Made by a program: the position numbers and the translations under genes
Source of the DNA: Comamonas odontotermitis
GTDB taxonomy: Bacteria; Pseudomonadota; Gammaproteobacteria; Burkholderiales; Burkholderiaceae_C
Direction of reading: 5' to 3'
DNA: 64,000 nucleotides
Assembly: GCF_014207855.1 (NCBI RefSeq)
Contig: NZ_JACHKZ010000004.1
Coordinates: 1 to 64,000, forward strand
The notes under the pieces: model-generated
Told to the model about the DNA's origin: nothing
The model's database searches: none
Seen by the model: the letters and a program-made list of their open reading frames with translations, nothing else
Shown here: positions 32,571-41,074 of the stretch, piece after piece
How the letters are laid out: the number at the start of each line of letters is the position of its first letter
Numbering within the stretch: position 1 is the first letter of the stretch

Positions 32571-33851
32571 ATGACAGCGCTCCCCTCTTCCGTGCCCCCG
32601 GGCCCGACTCCGCCGCCCGGCCTTTACTTCGGCTGGGTGATCGTCGCAGCTTCCACCGTCCTCACGCTGCTCACGGTTGGCATGCGCATGGGCATTGGCC
32701 CTTTCATGCTGCCCATGTCGGAGGATCTGGGCTTCAGCCGCAGCCTGCTCTCGTCCATCGTGGCAGTCGGCATGCTCTGCTATGGCCTGGGCATGCCGGC
32801 TGCAGGCTGGCTGGTGGCGCGCAAGGGCACGCGCACCGTTTTGCTCACGGGCACCGCCATTGTCGTGCTCGCCTGTCTCTGGACGGTGAACGCCCGCACG
32901 CCATGGAGCTTTTTCTGGGCCTATGGCGTCGCGCTGTCGCTCGGGTTGGCCTTTACCAGCCCGGTGGCAGTCACACCCATGATCAGCCGTTGGTTCACGC
33001 GCCAGCGTGGCATGGCGCTGTTCTTTCTGTCCACGGGCTCGATGGCTGGCATCGCAGTGATGACTCCCGTGTTCACCACCACCATCGGCCTTTGGGGTTG
33101 GCAGCGCACCCTGCTGGGGTTTGCAGTGGTGTTTGCACTCATCATCGGTGCCATGGCGCTGTGGATCGTGCGCGACGAAGCCCCGGAAAACACCGATTTG
33201 ACTGCTACGCAAATTGAACAAAAACGGCAGTCAAAGCTCACCCATCAATCGCCAGCAGCTACAGAGTCAGAAGCAATCAGCTTTACCCGGGCTATCGCAA
33301 CCGCACCGTTCTGGCAGATATTCCTGGGCCTGTTTGCCTGCGGCTTCAGCATGAACCTGCTGGGCACCCACGGCATGCCCATGCTGATGGACCATGGCTT
33401 TGACGCAGGCAGCAGCGCGGGCGGCATCGGCCTCATCGGCTTTGTGGCGATCTTCAGCACCCTGGCGTTGGGCAAGCTCTCCGACATGGTGCCGCGCCGC
33501 TACATCCTCGCCGTCATCTACTTGGTACGCGGCCTGGGCTTTGTGGGCCTGGTGGCGGTCGTTCACCACTGGCAGCTGTATGCAGTGGCTGCCATTGGCG
33601 GCATTGTCTGGGCTGGCTCGATTGCCGCGTCTTCTGCCATCCTGGGCGATCTGTACGGCATCCAACTGGTGGGCCTGCTGTACGGATGGGCCTACCTGGG
33701 CCACCAGATCGGCGCCATGATCAGCAGCTGGCTCGGCGGCTGGGCCTTCGAGCAGTTTGGCACGCACTGGATTGCCTTTGGAGCGGCAGCCATGCTGCTG
33801 CTGGTTGCAGCGTGCGTTTCGCTGCTGCTGCCCTCCAAGCTCAAACCATGA
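32571..33851 (+). CDS. MFS transporter
   Basis: A 426-residue inner-membrane carrier with about 12 hydrophobic helices. The first half holds GYG-like YFGWVIVAASTVLTLLTVG and the second GIGLIGFVAIFSTLALGKLSD, with the cytosolic R-K-G-T motif after helix 2 (ARKGTRTV). It resembles the oxalate/formate antiporter-like and monocarboxylate branch. The central loop (about residues 205-236, ATQIEQKRQSKL) has base composition unlike the rest and may contain a decayed repeat copy. Its place after ttuC suggests an organic acid substrate, which is inference. The ATG at 32571 gives the usual short N-terminus. Confidence 0.88.
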   Translation: MTALPSSVPPGPTPPPGLYFGWVIVAASTVLTLLTVGMRMGIGPFMLPMSEDLGFSRSLLSSIVAVGMLCYGLGMPAAGWLVARKGTRTVLLTGTAIVVLACLWTVNARTPWSFFWAYGVALSLGLAFTSPVAVTPMISRWFTRQRGMALFFLSTGSMAGIAVMTPVFTTTIGLWGWQRTLLGFAVVFALIIGAMALWIVRDEAPENTDLTATQIEQKRQSKLTHQSPAATESEAISFTRAIATAPFWQIFLGLFACGFSMNLLGTHGMPMLMDHGFDAGSSAGGIGLIGFVAIFSTLALGKLSDMVPRRYILAVIYLVRGLGFVGLVAVVHHWQLYAVAAIGGIVWAGSIAASSAILGDLYGIQLVGLLYGWAYLGHQIGAMISSWLGGWAFEQFGTHWIAFGAAAMLLLVAACVSLLLPSKLKP

Positions 33852-33877
33852 AAAATACCCGCTGATGCGGGTATTTT
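33852..33877. terminator. Bidirectional terminator between the MFS and ribE genes
   Basis: AAAATACCCGC (33852-33862) and GCGGGTATTTT (33867-33877) form a perfect 11-bp stem with a TGAT loop between the two convergent 3' ends; A and T runs on both flanks allow use in either direction. Confidence 0.9.
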
Positions 33878-33928
33878 GGCGGGCCAAGGCTGCGGCAGGC
33901 CAGGTTGGGAGCGCTCTGAGCCTGGCCC

Positions 33929-34636
33929 CTATCCCCGTGGCAACTGCGGCGGCTTGACCAGATCGTCCAGCGACAGGCCCTTCTCGCGCAGCAGGCTCTC
34001 CAGCAAGGGTTTGAGCTGGCCCAGGCTTTCGTCCACGGCTTCGCGGACCGTATCCACCACCACTTGCGTGCCTCGTTCGATCTCGATATTGAGGCCATCG
34101 CCCACACGCTTGGCTTCAAATACCGTCATGCGGCGGGTTTCTGGAATGAGCCAGACCTCGAACCAGCCCTCCTGGCGGTTCACCTCTGCAACCGTCAGGC
34201 TGGCGCCGTTGATGGCGATATAGCCCTTGGCAAATACGTAACGACGAAAGGCCTCGGGCACGGCCACGCGCATCACGTAGTTGTTGTCGAACTCGCGGAT
34301 CGCAGCCAGGGTGCCTGTGAAATCCACATGACCGGACAGCGGGTGGCCACCAATCTCGGCCCCGTCCTTGGCGGCGCGCTCCACATTGACGGACGAGCCT
34401 ACCTGCAACTGGCCCAGGGTGGTGATGTTCAGGCTTTGCAGCATCACATCAAACCGTGCGTGCTGCGCGTCCACCAGTTCGGTCACCGTCAGGCACACGC
34501 CATCGTGCGACACACTGGCGCCTACGGCCAGATCCTGGCAAAAATCTGGCGGAAAGACCACCGTGAAAGTGCGCAGGCCGGGCTGGTCGTCGATGGCGCT
34601 GATGGTGGCGACCGCCTGAATGATGCCGGTGAACAT
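33929..34636 (-). CDS. ribE: Riboflavin synthase, alpha chain
   Basis: A 235-residue enzyme with two lumazine-binding repeats, dismutating two 6,7-dimethyl-8-ribityllumazine to riboflavin. It begins MFTGIIQAVATI; the first repeat has SHDGVCLTVTEL, the second GYIAINGASLTVAEV, and IGGHPLSGHVDF is the inter-repeat signature. It is about 20 residues longer than E. coli RibC, with an extra charged C-terminal helix. The start overlaps the pmbA stop (ATGA), so translation is coupled. No FMN riboswitch lies ahead. Confidence 0.95.
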   Translation of the reverse strand: MFTGIIQAVATISAIDDQPGLRTFTVVFPPDFCQDLAVGASVSHDGVCLTVTELVDAQHARFDVMLQSLNITTLGQLQVGSSVNVERAAKDGAEIGGHPLSGHVDFTGTLAAIREFDNNYVMRVAVPEAFRRYVFAKGYIAINGASLTVAEVNRQEGWFEVWLIPETRRMTVFEAKRVGDGLNIEIERGTQVVVDTVREAVDESLGQLKPLLESLLREKGLSLDDLVKPPQLPRG

Positions 34637-36036
34637 CAGGAGCCCGCCACCTTCATCTTGCCAACCAGAATGCTGCCCAGGGTCTTGGAACCTGCGCAGT
34701 ACTCGTCTGCGCCCACGGCCAGAACGTCCTTGAACATGTCCTTCAAGTTGCCGGCAATTGTGATTTCCTGCACCGGAAAGGCAATCTGCCCATTCTCAAC
34801 CCAGAAACCGCTCGCGCCGCGCGAGTAATCGCCCGTCACCGGGTTCACGCCCTGGCCCATCAACTCGATCACGAAAAGGCCGGTGCCCAGCTTTTGCAAC
34901 ATGGCAGCGAGATCATCGGTAGGCCGCGTCTTCGAGGAGTAGAAGTGCAGGTTGTGCGCTCCGCCCGCGTTGCCCGTGGTCTTCATGCTCAGCTTGCGGG
35001 CAGAATAGGTGGAGAGGAAATAGCCATTGACCTTGCCGTCTTCCACCACATGGCGCTTGCTGACGCGCACGCCTTCGTCATCAAACGGCGCACTGCCCTT
35101 GCCGCCCATGACAAATGGATCTTCCACCAGCTGGATGTGCTTGGGGAACACCTTTTTGCCCAAGGAGCCCAGCAGGAAGGAGCTGCGGCGGTACAGCGCG
35201 CCGCCGCTGATGGCCTGCACCAATGAGCCAACCAGACCCGCAGCCAGCGGCGCATCAAACAGCACCGGGCATTCGGTCGTGGGGATCTTGCGTGCGTTGA
35301 GACGCGACAAGGCGCGCTCCGCAGCATAACGCCCGACGACAGCAGGATCGGCCAGGTCTTGCGCGCGGCGCATGCTGCTGTACCAGGCATCGCGCTGCAT
35401 GTCGGCACCCTTGCCTGCAATGGGCGCCACCGAAATACTGTGGCGCGAGCTGGCGTAGCCACCGGCAAAACCGTTGGTATGGGCACTGTAGAAATGGCTC
35501 TGCTGGGCCGATACGCCAGCGCCTTCGCTGTTGGTGATGCGCTTGTCGGTGGCAAAGGCGGCCGCTTCGCACTGCAGCGCCAGTTGGGCGGCTGCTTCGC
35601 TGTCAATAGCCCACGGATGGAACAGGTCAAGTTCGCGCTGCTCGGCTGCTGGCACAATATCGGCTGCATCGGGCAGGCCGGCAACCGGGTCTTCGGCCGT
35701 GAAACGGGCGATGTCGTAGGCTGCTTGCACCGTGCGCTTTACCGCTTCGGCCGAGAAATCGGAGGTGCTGGCATTGCCTCGGCGTTTGCCGATATACACC
35801 GTCACGCCCAGCGACTTGTCGCGGTTGCGCTCCACCGTCTCCAGTTCGCCCTTGCGCACGCTGACCGACAGGCCAGCGCCTTCGGAGGCATCCGCTCCGG
35901 CATCGGTGGCACCCAGTGTTTTGGCATGCGACAGCGCCTGCTCGACAAGGTCCTTGAAAAATGCGCGGCTGTAACTGAAGCCGCTGGCGGCCTGGGCATC
36001 GCCCTGGCTGTTGGAGCTGGATACGGTTTTTTTCAT
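34636..36036 (-). CDS. pmbA: Metalloprotease-related protein PmbA (TldE)
   Basis: A 466-residue protein of the TldD/PmbA family. GNASTSDFSAEAVKRTVQ, ITNSEGAGVSAQ and the C-terminal LGTGLFVIELMGQGVNPVTG and YSRGASGFWVENGQI are typical. With TldD it forms a heterodimeric protease that trims peptides such as microcin B17; PmbA lacks the zinc-ligand histidines. No tldD is in the window. The ATG at 36036 is preferred, since homologues start here, although its ribosome-binding site is weak; the ATG at 36066 is an alternative. It is divergent from darP and overlaps ribE by 4 bases. Confidence 0.93.
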   Translation of the reverse strand: MKKTVSSSNSQGDAQAASGFSYSRAFFKDLVEQALSHAKTLGATDAGADASEGAGLSVSVRKGELETVERNRDKSLGVTVYIGKRRGNASTSDFSAEAVKRTVQAAYDIARFTAEDPVAGLPDAADIVPAAEQRELDLFHPWAIDSEAAAQLALQCEAAAFATDKRITNSEGAGVSAQQSHFYSAHTNGFAGGYASSRHSISVAPIAGKGADMQRDAWYSSMRRAQDLADPAVVGRYAAERALSRLNARKIPTTECPVLFDAPLAAGLVGSLVQAISGGALYRRSSFLLGSLGKKVFPKHIQLVEDPFVMGGKGSAPFDDEGVRVSKRHVVEDGKVNGYFLSTYSARKLSMKTTGNAGGAHNLHFYSSKTRPTDDLAAMLQKLGTGLFVIELMGQGVNPVTGDYSRGASGFWVENGQIAFPVQEITIAGNLKDMFKDVLAVGADEYCAGSKTLGSILVGKMKVAGS

Positions 36037-36180
36037 ACTGCCCGCTATGATACTGATAACCGCCATCGCCCTGGCAATGAGATGGGCTGAACGACCTGCG
36101 CAACCAGCGTGCGCAGCAGAGGCAGCGGCCCGTTCAGCACCTCCCTGCCGGGCTGTGGCCTTTTGAACAAAAGCACAACC

Positions 36181-36858
36181 ATGTCACGCAAACCCAAAAA
36201 AGGCTATTTCGTTCGCGGCAAGTTCGTGGCCGAAGGCAGCGAACTCGATATCGAGCTGAAGGCCGAACTCAAAGGCACGACCGAGTCGAGCAAGTCCGAT
36301 CTGAAGAAGGAAATGGACGCCCTGCAGGACCTGGGCAAGGAACTGCTCACGCTGCGCAGCGATCTTTTCAACCGCCTGCAACTGCCTGAAATCCTGGTGA
36401 ACGCGCTGGCCGAGGCCAAACGCATCACCAACTTTGAAGGCAAGCGCCGCCAGATGCAGTTCGTCGGCAAGCTGATGCGCAGGCTCGACGAAGGCGAGGT
36501 GGCAGCCATCAATGCCGCGCTCACCGAGCAGAAAGAAGGCTCAGGCATCGAAAAGGCACTGCTGCATGCCTCGGAGCAGTGGCGTGATCGCATGATCGCA
36601 GACGACGATGCCGTGGCGCAATGGATCAACGAGGCGCCGCAGACCGATATCCAGCAGTTGCGTTCGCTGGTACGCCAGGCGCGCAAGGATATGCCCGGCG
36701 CCCACGAAGCCAACGTGCAGGAATCCACCGGCCAGGCGGCACGCAAGGGCCGCGCATACCGCGAGCTGTTCCAGCTGGTACGAGACCATGTGATGGCCGC
36801 CCACGCCGCACGCCTGCAGGCATCCGCTGCCGATGTCGACGCCAGCGACGAGGATTGA
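36181..36858 (+). CDS. darP: Ribosome biogenesis factor DarP (YjgA, DUF615)
   Basis: A 225-residue mostly helical, charged protein. SRKPKKGYFVRGKFVAEGS is the opening, LPEILVNALAEAKRI and AKRITNFEGKRRQMQFVGKL are the family signatures, and RKGRAYRELFQLVRDH is near the end. DarP binds late 50S precursors at the domain that forms the peptidyl-transferase region. The ATG at 36181 fits the family. It is divergent from pmbA, a pairing common in proteobacteria, and is followed by mog after 51 bp. Confidence 0.92.
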   Translation: MSRKPKKGYFVRGKFVAEGSELDIELKAELKGTTESSKSDLKKEMDALQDLGKELLTLRSDLFNRLQLPEILVNALAEAKRITNFEGKRRQMQFVGKLMRRLDEGEVAAINAALTEQKEGSGIEKALLHASEQWRDRMIADDDAVAQWINEAPQTDIQQLRSLVRQARKDMPGAHEANVQESTGQAARKGRAYRELFQLVRDHVMAAHAARLQASAADVDASDED

Positions 36859-36896
36859 GAGAGAAAAGCCCCCAGCGCATGATTGATGCGCACAAC

Positions 36897-36909
36897 CAGC
36901 TATCAAAAT
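36897..36909. repeat. Half copy of the dispersed repeat abutting the mog start
   Basis: CAGCTATCAAAAT is an exact match to the right-arm consensus and ends at the ATG at 36910, taking the place of a Shine-Dalgarno sequence. A small hairpin GCGCAT/ATGCGC (36875-36880 with 36886-36891) stands just before it. Confidence 0.55.
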
Positions 36910-37506
36910 ATGAGTATTGCATACGACTCCATCAAGATTGGCATTGTCTCGGTCAGCGACCGCGCCAGCAGTGGCGTGTATGAGGACAAAGGCCTGCCCG
37001 CCCTGCAGGACTGGCTGGGTCGTGCGCTGCACAACCCGGTGGACTACGAGGCCCGCCTGATCGCCGACGAACAGGCGCTGATCAGCCAGACCCTGGTCGA
37101 GCTGGTGGATGCGGGCTGCAGCCTGGTGCTCACCACGGGCGGCACCGGCCCTGCGCTGCGCGATGTGACGCCCGAAGCCACCCTGGCCGTGGCAGACAAG
37201 GAAATGCCTGGTTTTGGCGAGCAGATGCGCCAGATCAGCCTACGCTTCGTGCCCACGGCCATTCTGTCGCGCCAGGTCGTCGTCATCCGAGGCCAGTGCC
37301 TCATCATCAACCTGCCCGGCCAGCCCAAGGCGATTGCAGAAACGCTGGAAGGCCTGAAGGACGCCGACGGTACGCAACTCGTGCCGGGCATTTTTGCCGC
37401 CGTACCTTACTGTATTGATCTGATCGGCGGCCCCTATCTGGAAACACAAGACGCGGTGTGCAAGGCCTTTCGGCCCAAGAACGCAATCCGCGCTCCTCGC
37501 AGCTAA
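36910..37506 (+). CDS. mog: Molybdopterin adenylyltransferase
   Basis: A 198-residue MoaB/Mog-family enzyme activating molybdopterin as MPT-AMP before Mo insertion. IKIGIVSVSDRASSGVYEDK is the opening, VLTTGGTGPALRDVTPEAT the catalytic signature, and CLIINLPGQPKAIAETLEG the C-terminal one. The length agrees with E. coli Mog. No ribosome-binding site is seen in front of the ATG at 36910; an upstream ATG (36886) would lengthen the protein by eight residues. No other moa or moe gene is in the window. Confidence 0.93.
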   Translation: MSIAYDSIKIGIVSVSDRASSGVYEDKGLPALQDWLGRALHNPVDYEARLIADEQALISQTLVELVDAGCSLVLTTGGTGPALRDVTPEATLAVADKEMPGFGEQMRQISLRFVPTAILSRQVVVIRGQCLIINLPGQPKAIAETLEGLKDADGTQLVPGIFAAVPYCIDLIGGPYLETQDAVCKAFRPKNAIRAPRS

Positions 37507-37536
37507 ATCCGGCCGCGCCTCATCCGGCTGCGGCAA

Positions 37537-37570
37537 GAAAAACCCGCCAGGGCTTTAAGCAACTGGCGGG
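37537..37570 (-). terminator. Rho-independent terminator of the 1062-residue GDPD gene
   Basis: CCCGCCAG (37543-37550) and CTGGCGGG (37563-37570) form an 8-bp stem with a 12-base loop, followed on the minus strand by TTTTTCTT. Confidence 0.85.
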
Positions 37571-37604
37571 GGCGAGCCATCTGTAGGCCATTTCAACGCC
37601 GCGA

Positions 37605-40600
37605 TCAGGCCTGAGCCTTGCGTTTGCGGCGCCAGGCCAGCATACCAATGCCACCCGACAACAGTGCCAAAGCCGCCTGACCCAGGGCAGGAACCGGCGT
37701 GGCCTGCGCCGATGGCGTAACGGGGTCGCCCGCCACCACCGCAACACCGCCCGGATCGCGGATCACACCGTCGGCCACCAGATCGTCATCGCCCAATTGG
37801 CCGTCCGTCAGGGTCAGCACCACCTTGTTGCCGCTGATGCTGGCGTTGGGGTACACGTACCAGTGGTCCGTCTGGTTGTCTGCCGTCTTGCCGAACTTGT
37901 AGTACTTGGCGTTTGCAGGCAGCGCCTCGGGATAGGTCAGCTCCACCGTGGCGCTTTGCCCCGCCTGCCCACCGGTGAGCTGCAGGCTCACCAGACCAAA
38001 CGGAAAGCCCACGCCTTGGGGCGGCTGCGAAGCAGCGCTGACTGCCACTGGCCTGCCCGCATCGAACGCCCACAGCCCTGCGCCACCGCCGCTGACACGG
38101 GCCTGCACATCACCCACCTTGCCGGCTGGCGCCAGCGATGCCGTCGCAGGCCGGGCCACAAAATCAAACTGAAGCTGGCACTGGCCGGTAAGCGTGCCCG
38201 TGGTGTAGACGGAGCGATCTGCATTCCAGCTGCCAGCGGGGCAGTTGCTGCTTGCAGCCAACCCTAGCAGTTGGTAGCCCGGCTGCGGCACTAACGTACA
38301 GCTGCTGGTCTGGCCGGGTACGGCGCTGGAGCATGCAACGCTACCCGCCGATGCCACATTGGGCACGCCAATCACGCCATGGCTGCCATCGCCAACGATC
38401 AGCGTCACGGGCTTGCCCAGAATCACATAGCTGTAGTTGGCATCCATCTTGTGGCGGTAGCCGGGCATGACGATGGCCGTGCCAGCCGTGCTGAAGCTGA
38501 GCGAGCCGCCGTTGCTCTGTGCCACAGCGGCAGTGCCTCCCAGGTACACCAGCTCATTGGCGACGGCAGCCCTATTGGCCTGGAGCTGCGTGAGCAGATC
38601 AACCTCCACGCTCACCGGCGTGTTGAGCGCCAGCACGCCTTGCTGTGGCTTTGCAGCGATCTCCACCGGGAAGTCGCTGGCCAGATAGGCGTGATCGGTG
38701 GTGATGCCATGGGTGCCCCAGCTGTAGTACTTGTAGAAATCTGCCGGCGTGTTTACCGTCCATGGCCAGAATGTGACACCGCGATGCTTTGCCGCTTCCA
38801 TGGTGCGCTGGCTGATGGCGCCATAGCTGGGGTTGAAGGTGGAGGAATTGGCCTGGGTGGCTTCCAGCACGTTGCGCACGCTGCTGGTCACATCGGCACT
38901 GTCGGCAATGCTGTTGAGAAAGCCGCCCGTCAACTCCGGCATCTGCTCGGCACTGCGCTTGAGCTGATCGCTGCTGAACGAGATGGCGACCGACTGGTCC
39001 GCCACGCCTTCTTCCGCCATTTCCTTCTTGAGCTGGGCAATGATGCGCGGGTTGGCACTCTTGAGCTCGATCACGTGGGTGATGGGCTTGTCCTTGAAGG
39101 CCTTGAAATATTCGCGCATGGTAGGCACCTGGTAGCCCTTGCCCTTGGTACGCAAAGCTTTGACCTGGTCGAGGCTCATGCCCTCGACTGCGCCAGTGCC
39201 AGTCGTCGTGCGGTTGACCGTGTCGTCATGCATGATGACAAGGTGGTCGTCGGAGGTGATGTAGATGTCGTTTTCCACTGCATCCGCCCCCACGGCCACC
39301 GCGGCCCTGGCGCTTTCCAGCGTGTTTTCGTCTTCACGGCTGGGCATGCCGCGATGTCCAATCACCAGCGGTTTGCGCAGCAGCGTGTTGGCAGGCAGCT
39401 TGCGCAGCACCTCCGCATAGGCCGCGCTGTTGGCCGACACCACGCCGTTGACACCACTGGTCAGAATGCGCGCTGCCTGCTCAGGCGTATCCGCTTCGGC
39501 ACTTGTCCATACCGTGATCAGCAGGCGCTGCAAGCGGGCCACGAAATCACGCTTGCTCAGGTTCGCGGGCAAGATGGCGATCTTGGCGCCCGCACGGTTG
39601 GTGTCGCCCGAGATCGTGAGCAGATCCTGCGTCGACGTGCCCAGATTGCGCTGGCTGAAATCCACAGCCGTGCGCACCCTGGGCAGCGCCATGCGCGCCT
39701 GCTTGAGCAGTGCCACATCGCCAGACAGCAGCGTCAGGTCGGCCAGGTTGTGTACACCGTTGGAGAAAGCCACCAGCGCATTCACAGTGGCCGCATCGTC
39801 GATTCGCAACAGCGGTATGGTGTTGCGCTTAGCTTGCTCGTAGTGCGCCTTGAGGGTGCCCACCACAGCGCCATTGGCGTCCTTGAGGTTGAGCGCGCTG
39901 TCCAGGCTCAGCAAGGTGCTGCTGACGCCGGTACCGTCCAACGCCACGCCTGCATGGGCTGCCTGCACCAGGGTAGGTGCCATGGCAGCGAGCGTACCGG
40001 TGTCCTGTACGGTGACAGGCATGTCAAGATCGGGCAAAGGGGTCAGCTGTTCGGTCACCTTCAGGCTTTTGACGCGCATGACCAGCCCCGCCGTCTGCAT
40101 GCCGATGCCACCCTGGGTGAGCCCTGTGGTGATGACGACATCGTGCAGCAACGCACCATTGAGGTACTGGCGCACGCGGTTTCCGTACACCACCACGCTG
40201 GCGATATAGGTCCTGTTCTTGTCGATCGCCTCGGTAAAAGCCTTGGTACTGTTCACCGACCATGCACCGGCTTTGCGGAAGGCAAATTCGGTACCGTTGC
40301 TGGCAGTGGCGTTTTGCCGAATCGCGAACTGGTGATACGGCTCATAGGCTGGGGAGCCGCCCTCCGCAGAACTGCGGTACATCACGCTGCCCCAACGGGT
40401 GTTGCTGTTCACCTTGTCGAAGGTGAACTCCATGTCAATGCGGTAGTTGGACAGCGTCTCCAGTTCCACCGGCAACATGACGGCAGTCATCGACGTGTCG
40501 TTGGCAGTACCGTCGATCAGCAGGTTGCCGGTGGCCGCATCAATGGCGGCCGTGCCCTTGTTCCAGCCAGGCGTGCGCCAGCCAGCAGGCAGGCCGGTTG

Positions 40601-40793
40601 CAGCCTTGTCATTGAATACCTTGTCGAGATAGACCTGGCCTTGGGGATCGGCTTTGGCCAGCCTGGCCTCCAGCGCCTGTAACGGCTGCAGAGGCTGCAT
40701 GTTTGCAACCACGGCCCTGTCGGCGGCGAGTGTGGTTTGAAAGGACAAGGTCAGCAATGAAGCCATTGCCGCCACGAGAGGTAGGCGTCGCAT
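37605..40793 (-). CDS. Large secreted glycerophosphodiester phosphodiesterase with C-terminal sorting-type tail
   Basis: A 1062-residue exported multidomain protein. The signal peptide (MRRLPLVAAMASLLTLSFQT, cleavage after LAA) is followed by a beta-rich LamG/DUF1080-like domain to about residue 240 (SNYRIDMEFTFDKV, LHDVVITTG), a helical middle, then a GDPD domain from about 475 with intact residues: HRG (His480), ENTLES, the AVENDIYI metal ligands and HDDTVNRTT. A bacterial beta domain and a choice-of-anchor U-like domain follow (FPFGLVSLQLTGG, YYKFGKT, DGQLGDDDLV). The tail TPVPALGQAALALL, a helix and RRKRK resemble an IPTL-CTERM-like sorting signal. The ATG at 40793 follows GGGGA. It would hydrolyse glycerophosphodiesters outside the cell or on its surface. 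Confidence 0.82.
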   Translation of the reverse strand: MRRLPLVAAMASLLTLSFQTTLAADRAVVANMQPLQPLQALEARLAKADPQGQVYLDKVFNDKAATGLPAGWRTPGWNKGTAAIDAATGNLLIDGTANDTSMTAVMLPVELETLSNYRIDMEFTFDKVNSNTRWGSVMYRSSAEGGSPAYEPYHQFAIRQNATASNGTEFAFRKAGAWSVNSTKAFTEAIDKNRTYIASVVVYGNRVRQYLNGALLHDVVITTGLTQGGIGMQTAGLVMRVKSLKVTEQLTPLPDLDMPVTVQDTGTLAAMAPTLVQAAHAGVALDGTGVSSTLLSLDSALNLKDANGAVVGTLKAHYEQAKRNTIPLLRIDDAATVNALVAFSNGVHNLADLTLLSGDVALLKQARMALPRVRTAVDFSQRNLGTSTQDLLTISGDTNRAGAKIAILPANLSKRDFVARLQRLLITVWTSAEADTPEQAARILTSGVNGVVSANSAAYAEVLRKLPANTLLRKPLVIGHRGMPSREDENTLESARAAVAVGADAVENDIYITSDDHLVIMHDDTVNRTTTGTGAVEGMSLDQVKALRTKGKGYQVPTMREYFKAFKDKPITHVIELKSANPRIIAQLKKEMAEEGVADQSVAISFSSDQLKRSAEQMPELTGGFLNSIADSADVTSSVRNVLEATQANSSTFNPSYGAISQRTMEAAKHRGVTFWPWTVNTPADFYKYYSWGTHGITTDHAYLASDFPVEIAAKPQQGVLALNTPVSVEVDLLTQLQANRAAVANELVYLGGTAAVAQSNGGSLSFSTAGTAIVMPGYRHKMDANYSYVILGKPVTLIVGDGSHGVIGVPNVASAGSVACSSAVPGQTSSCTLVPQPGYQLLGLAASSNCPAGSWNADRSVYTTGTLTGQCQLQFDFVARPATASLAPAGKVGDVQARVSGGGAGLWAFDAGRPVAVSAASQPPQGVGFPFGLVSLQLTGGQAGQSATVELTYPEALPANAKYYKFGKTADNQTDHWYVYPNASISGNKVVLTLTDGQLGDDDLVADGVIRDPGGVAVVAGDPVTPSAQATPVPALGQAALALLSGGIGMLAWRRKRKAQA

Positions 40794-41074
40794 AGTATCC
40801 CCAAAAGAAAGGCGAGAGTTTTGCAACAATCAATGACATGATCATGAAAGAAAACACGCACCTTTCCCCTGACAGACAACTGCGTCTTCGCCGGTGCGTC
40901 TTTTGCTATCCGCACAGGAATTAAAAACATCCAGATCATCAATATTCAGACAACGTAACCTGGGCGACAGGAAGACGGCGATGCAACGGTTTTCACTATC
41001 ACGCGCCAGAAACAATGCTTCTAGCATGCATGCAGACACCTATCCATTCCAATCGATCACAAAGGAATTCGTCC

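Noticed and set aside
33200-33290. Repeat copy in the MFS central loop
   Set aside because: Only a weak match (AATCGCCAGCAGCTACAGAG); not convincing enough to annotate.
34637-36100. FMN riboswitch for ribE
   Set aside because: ribE overlaps pmbA by 4 bases and no RFN-element blocks are seen in the pmbA leader.
38379-40682. 767-codon plus-strand open frame opposite the large GDPD gene
   Set aside because: The minus-strand gene has a signal peptide, an intact active site and a sorting-type tail; the plus frame has none.
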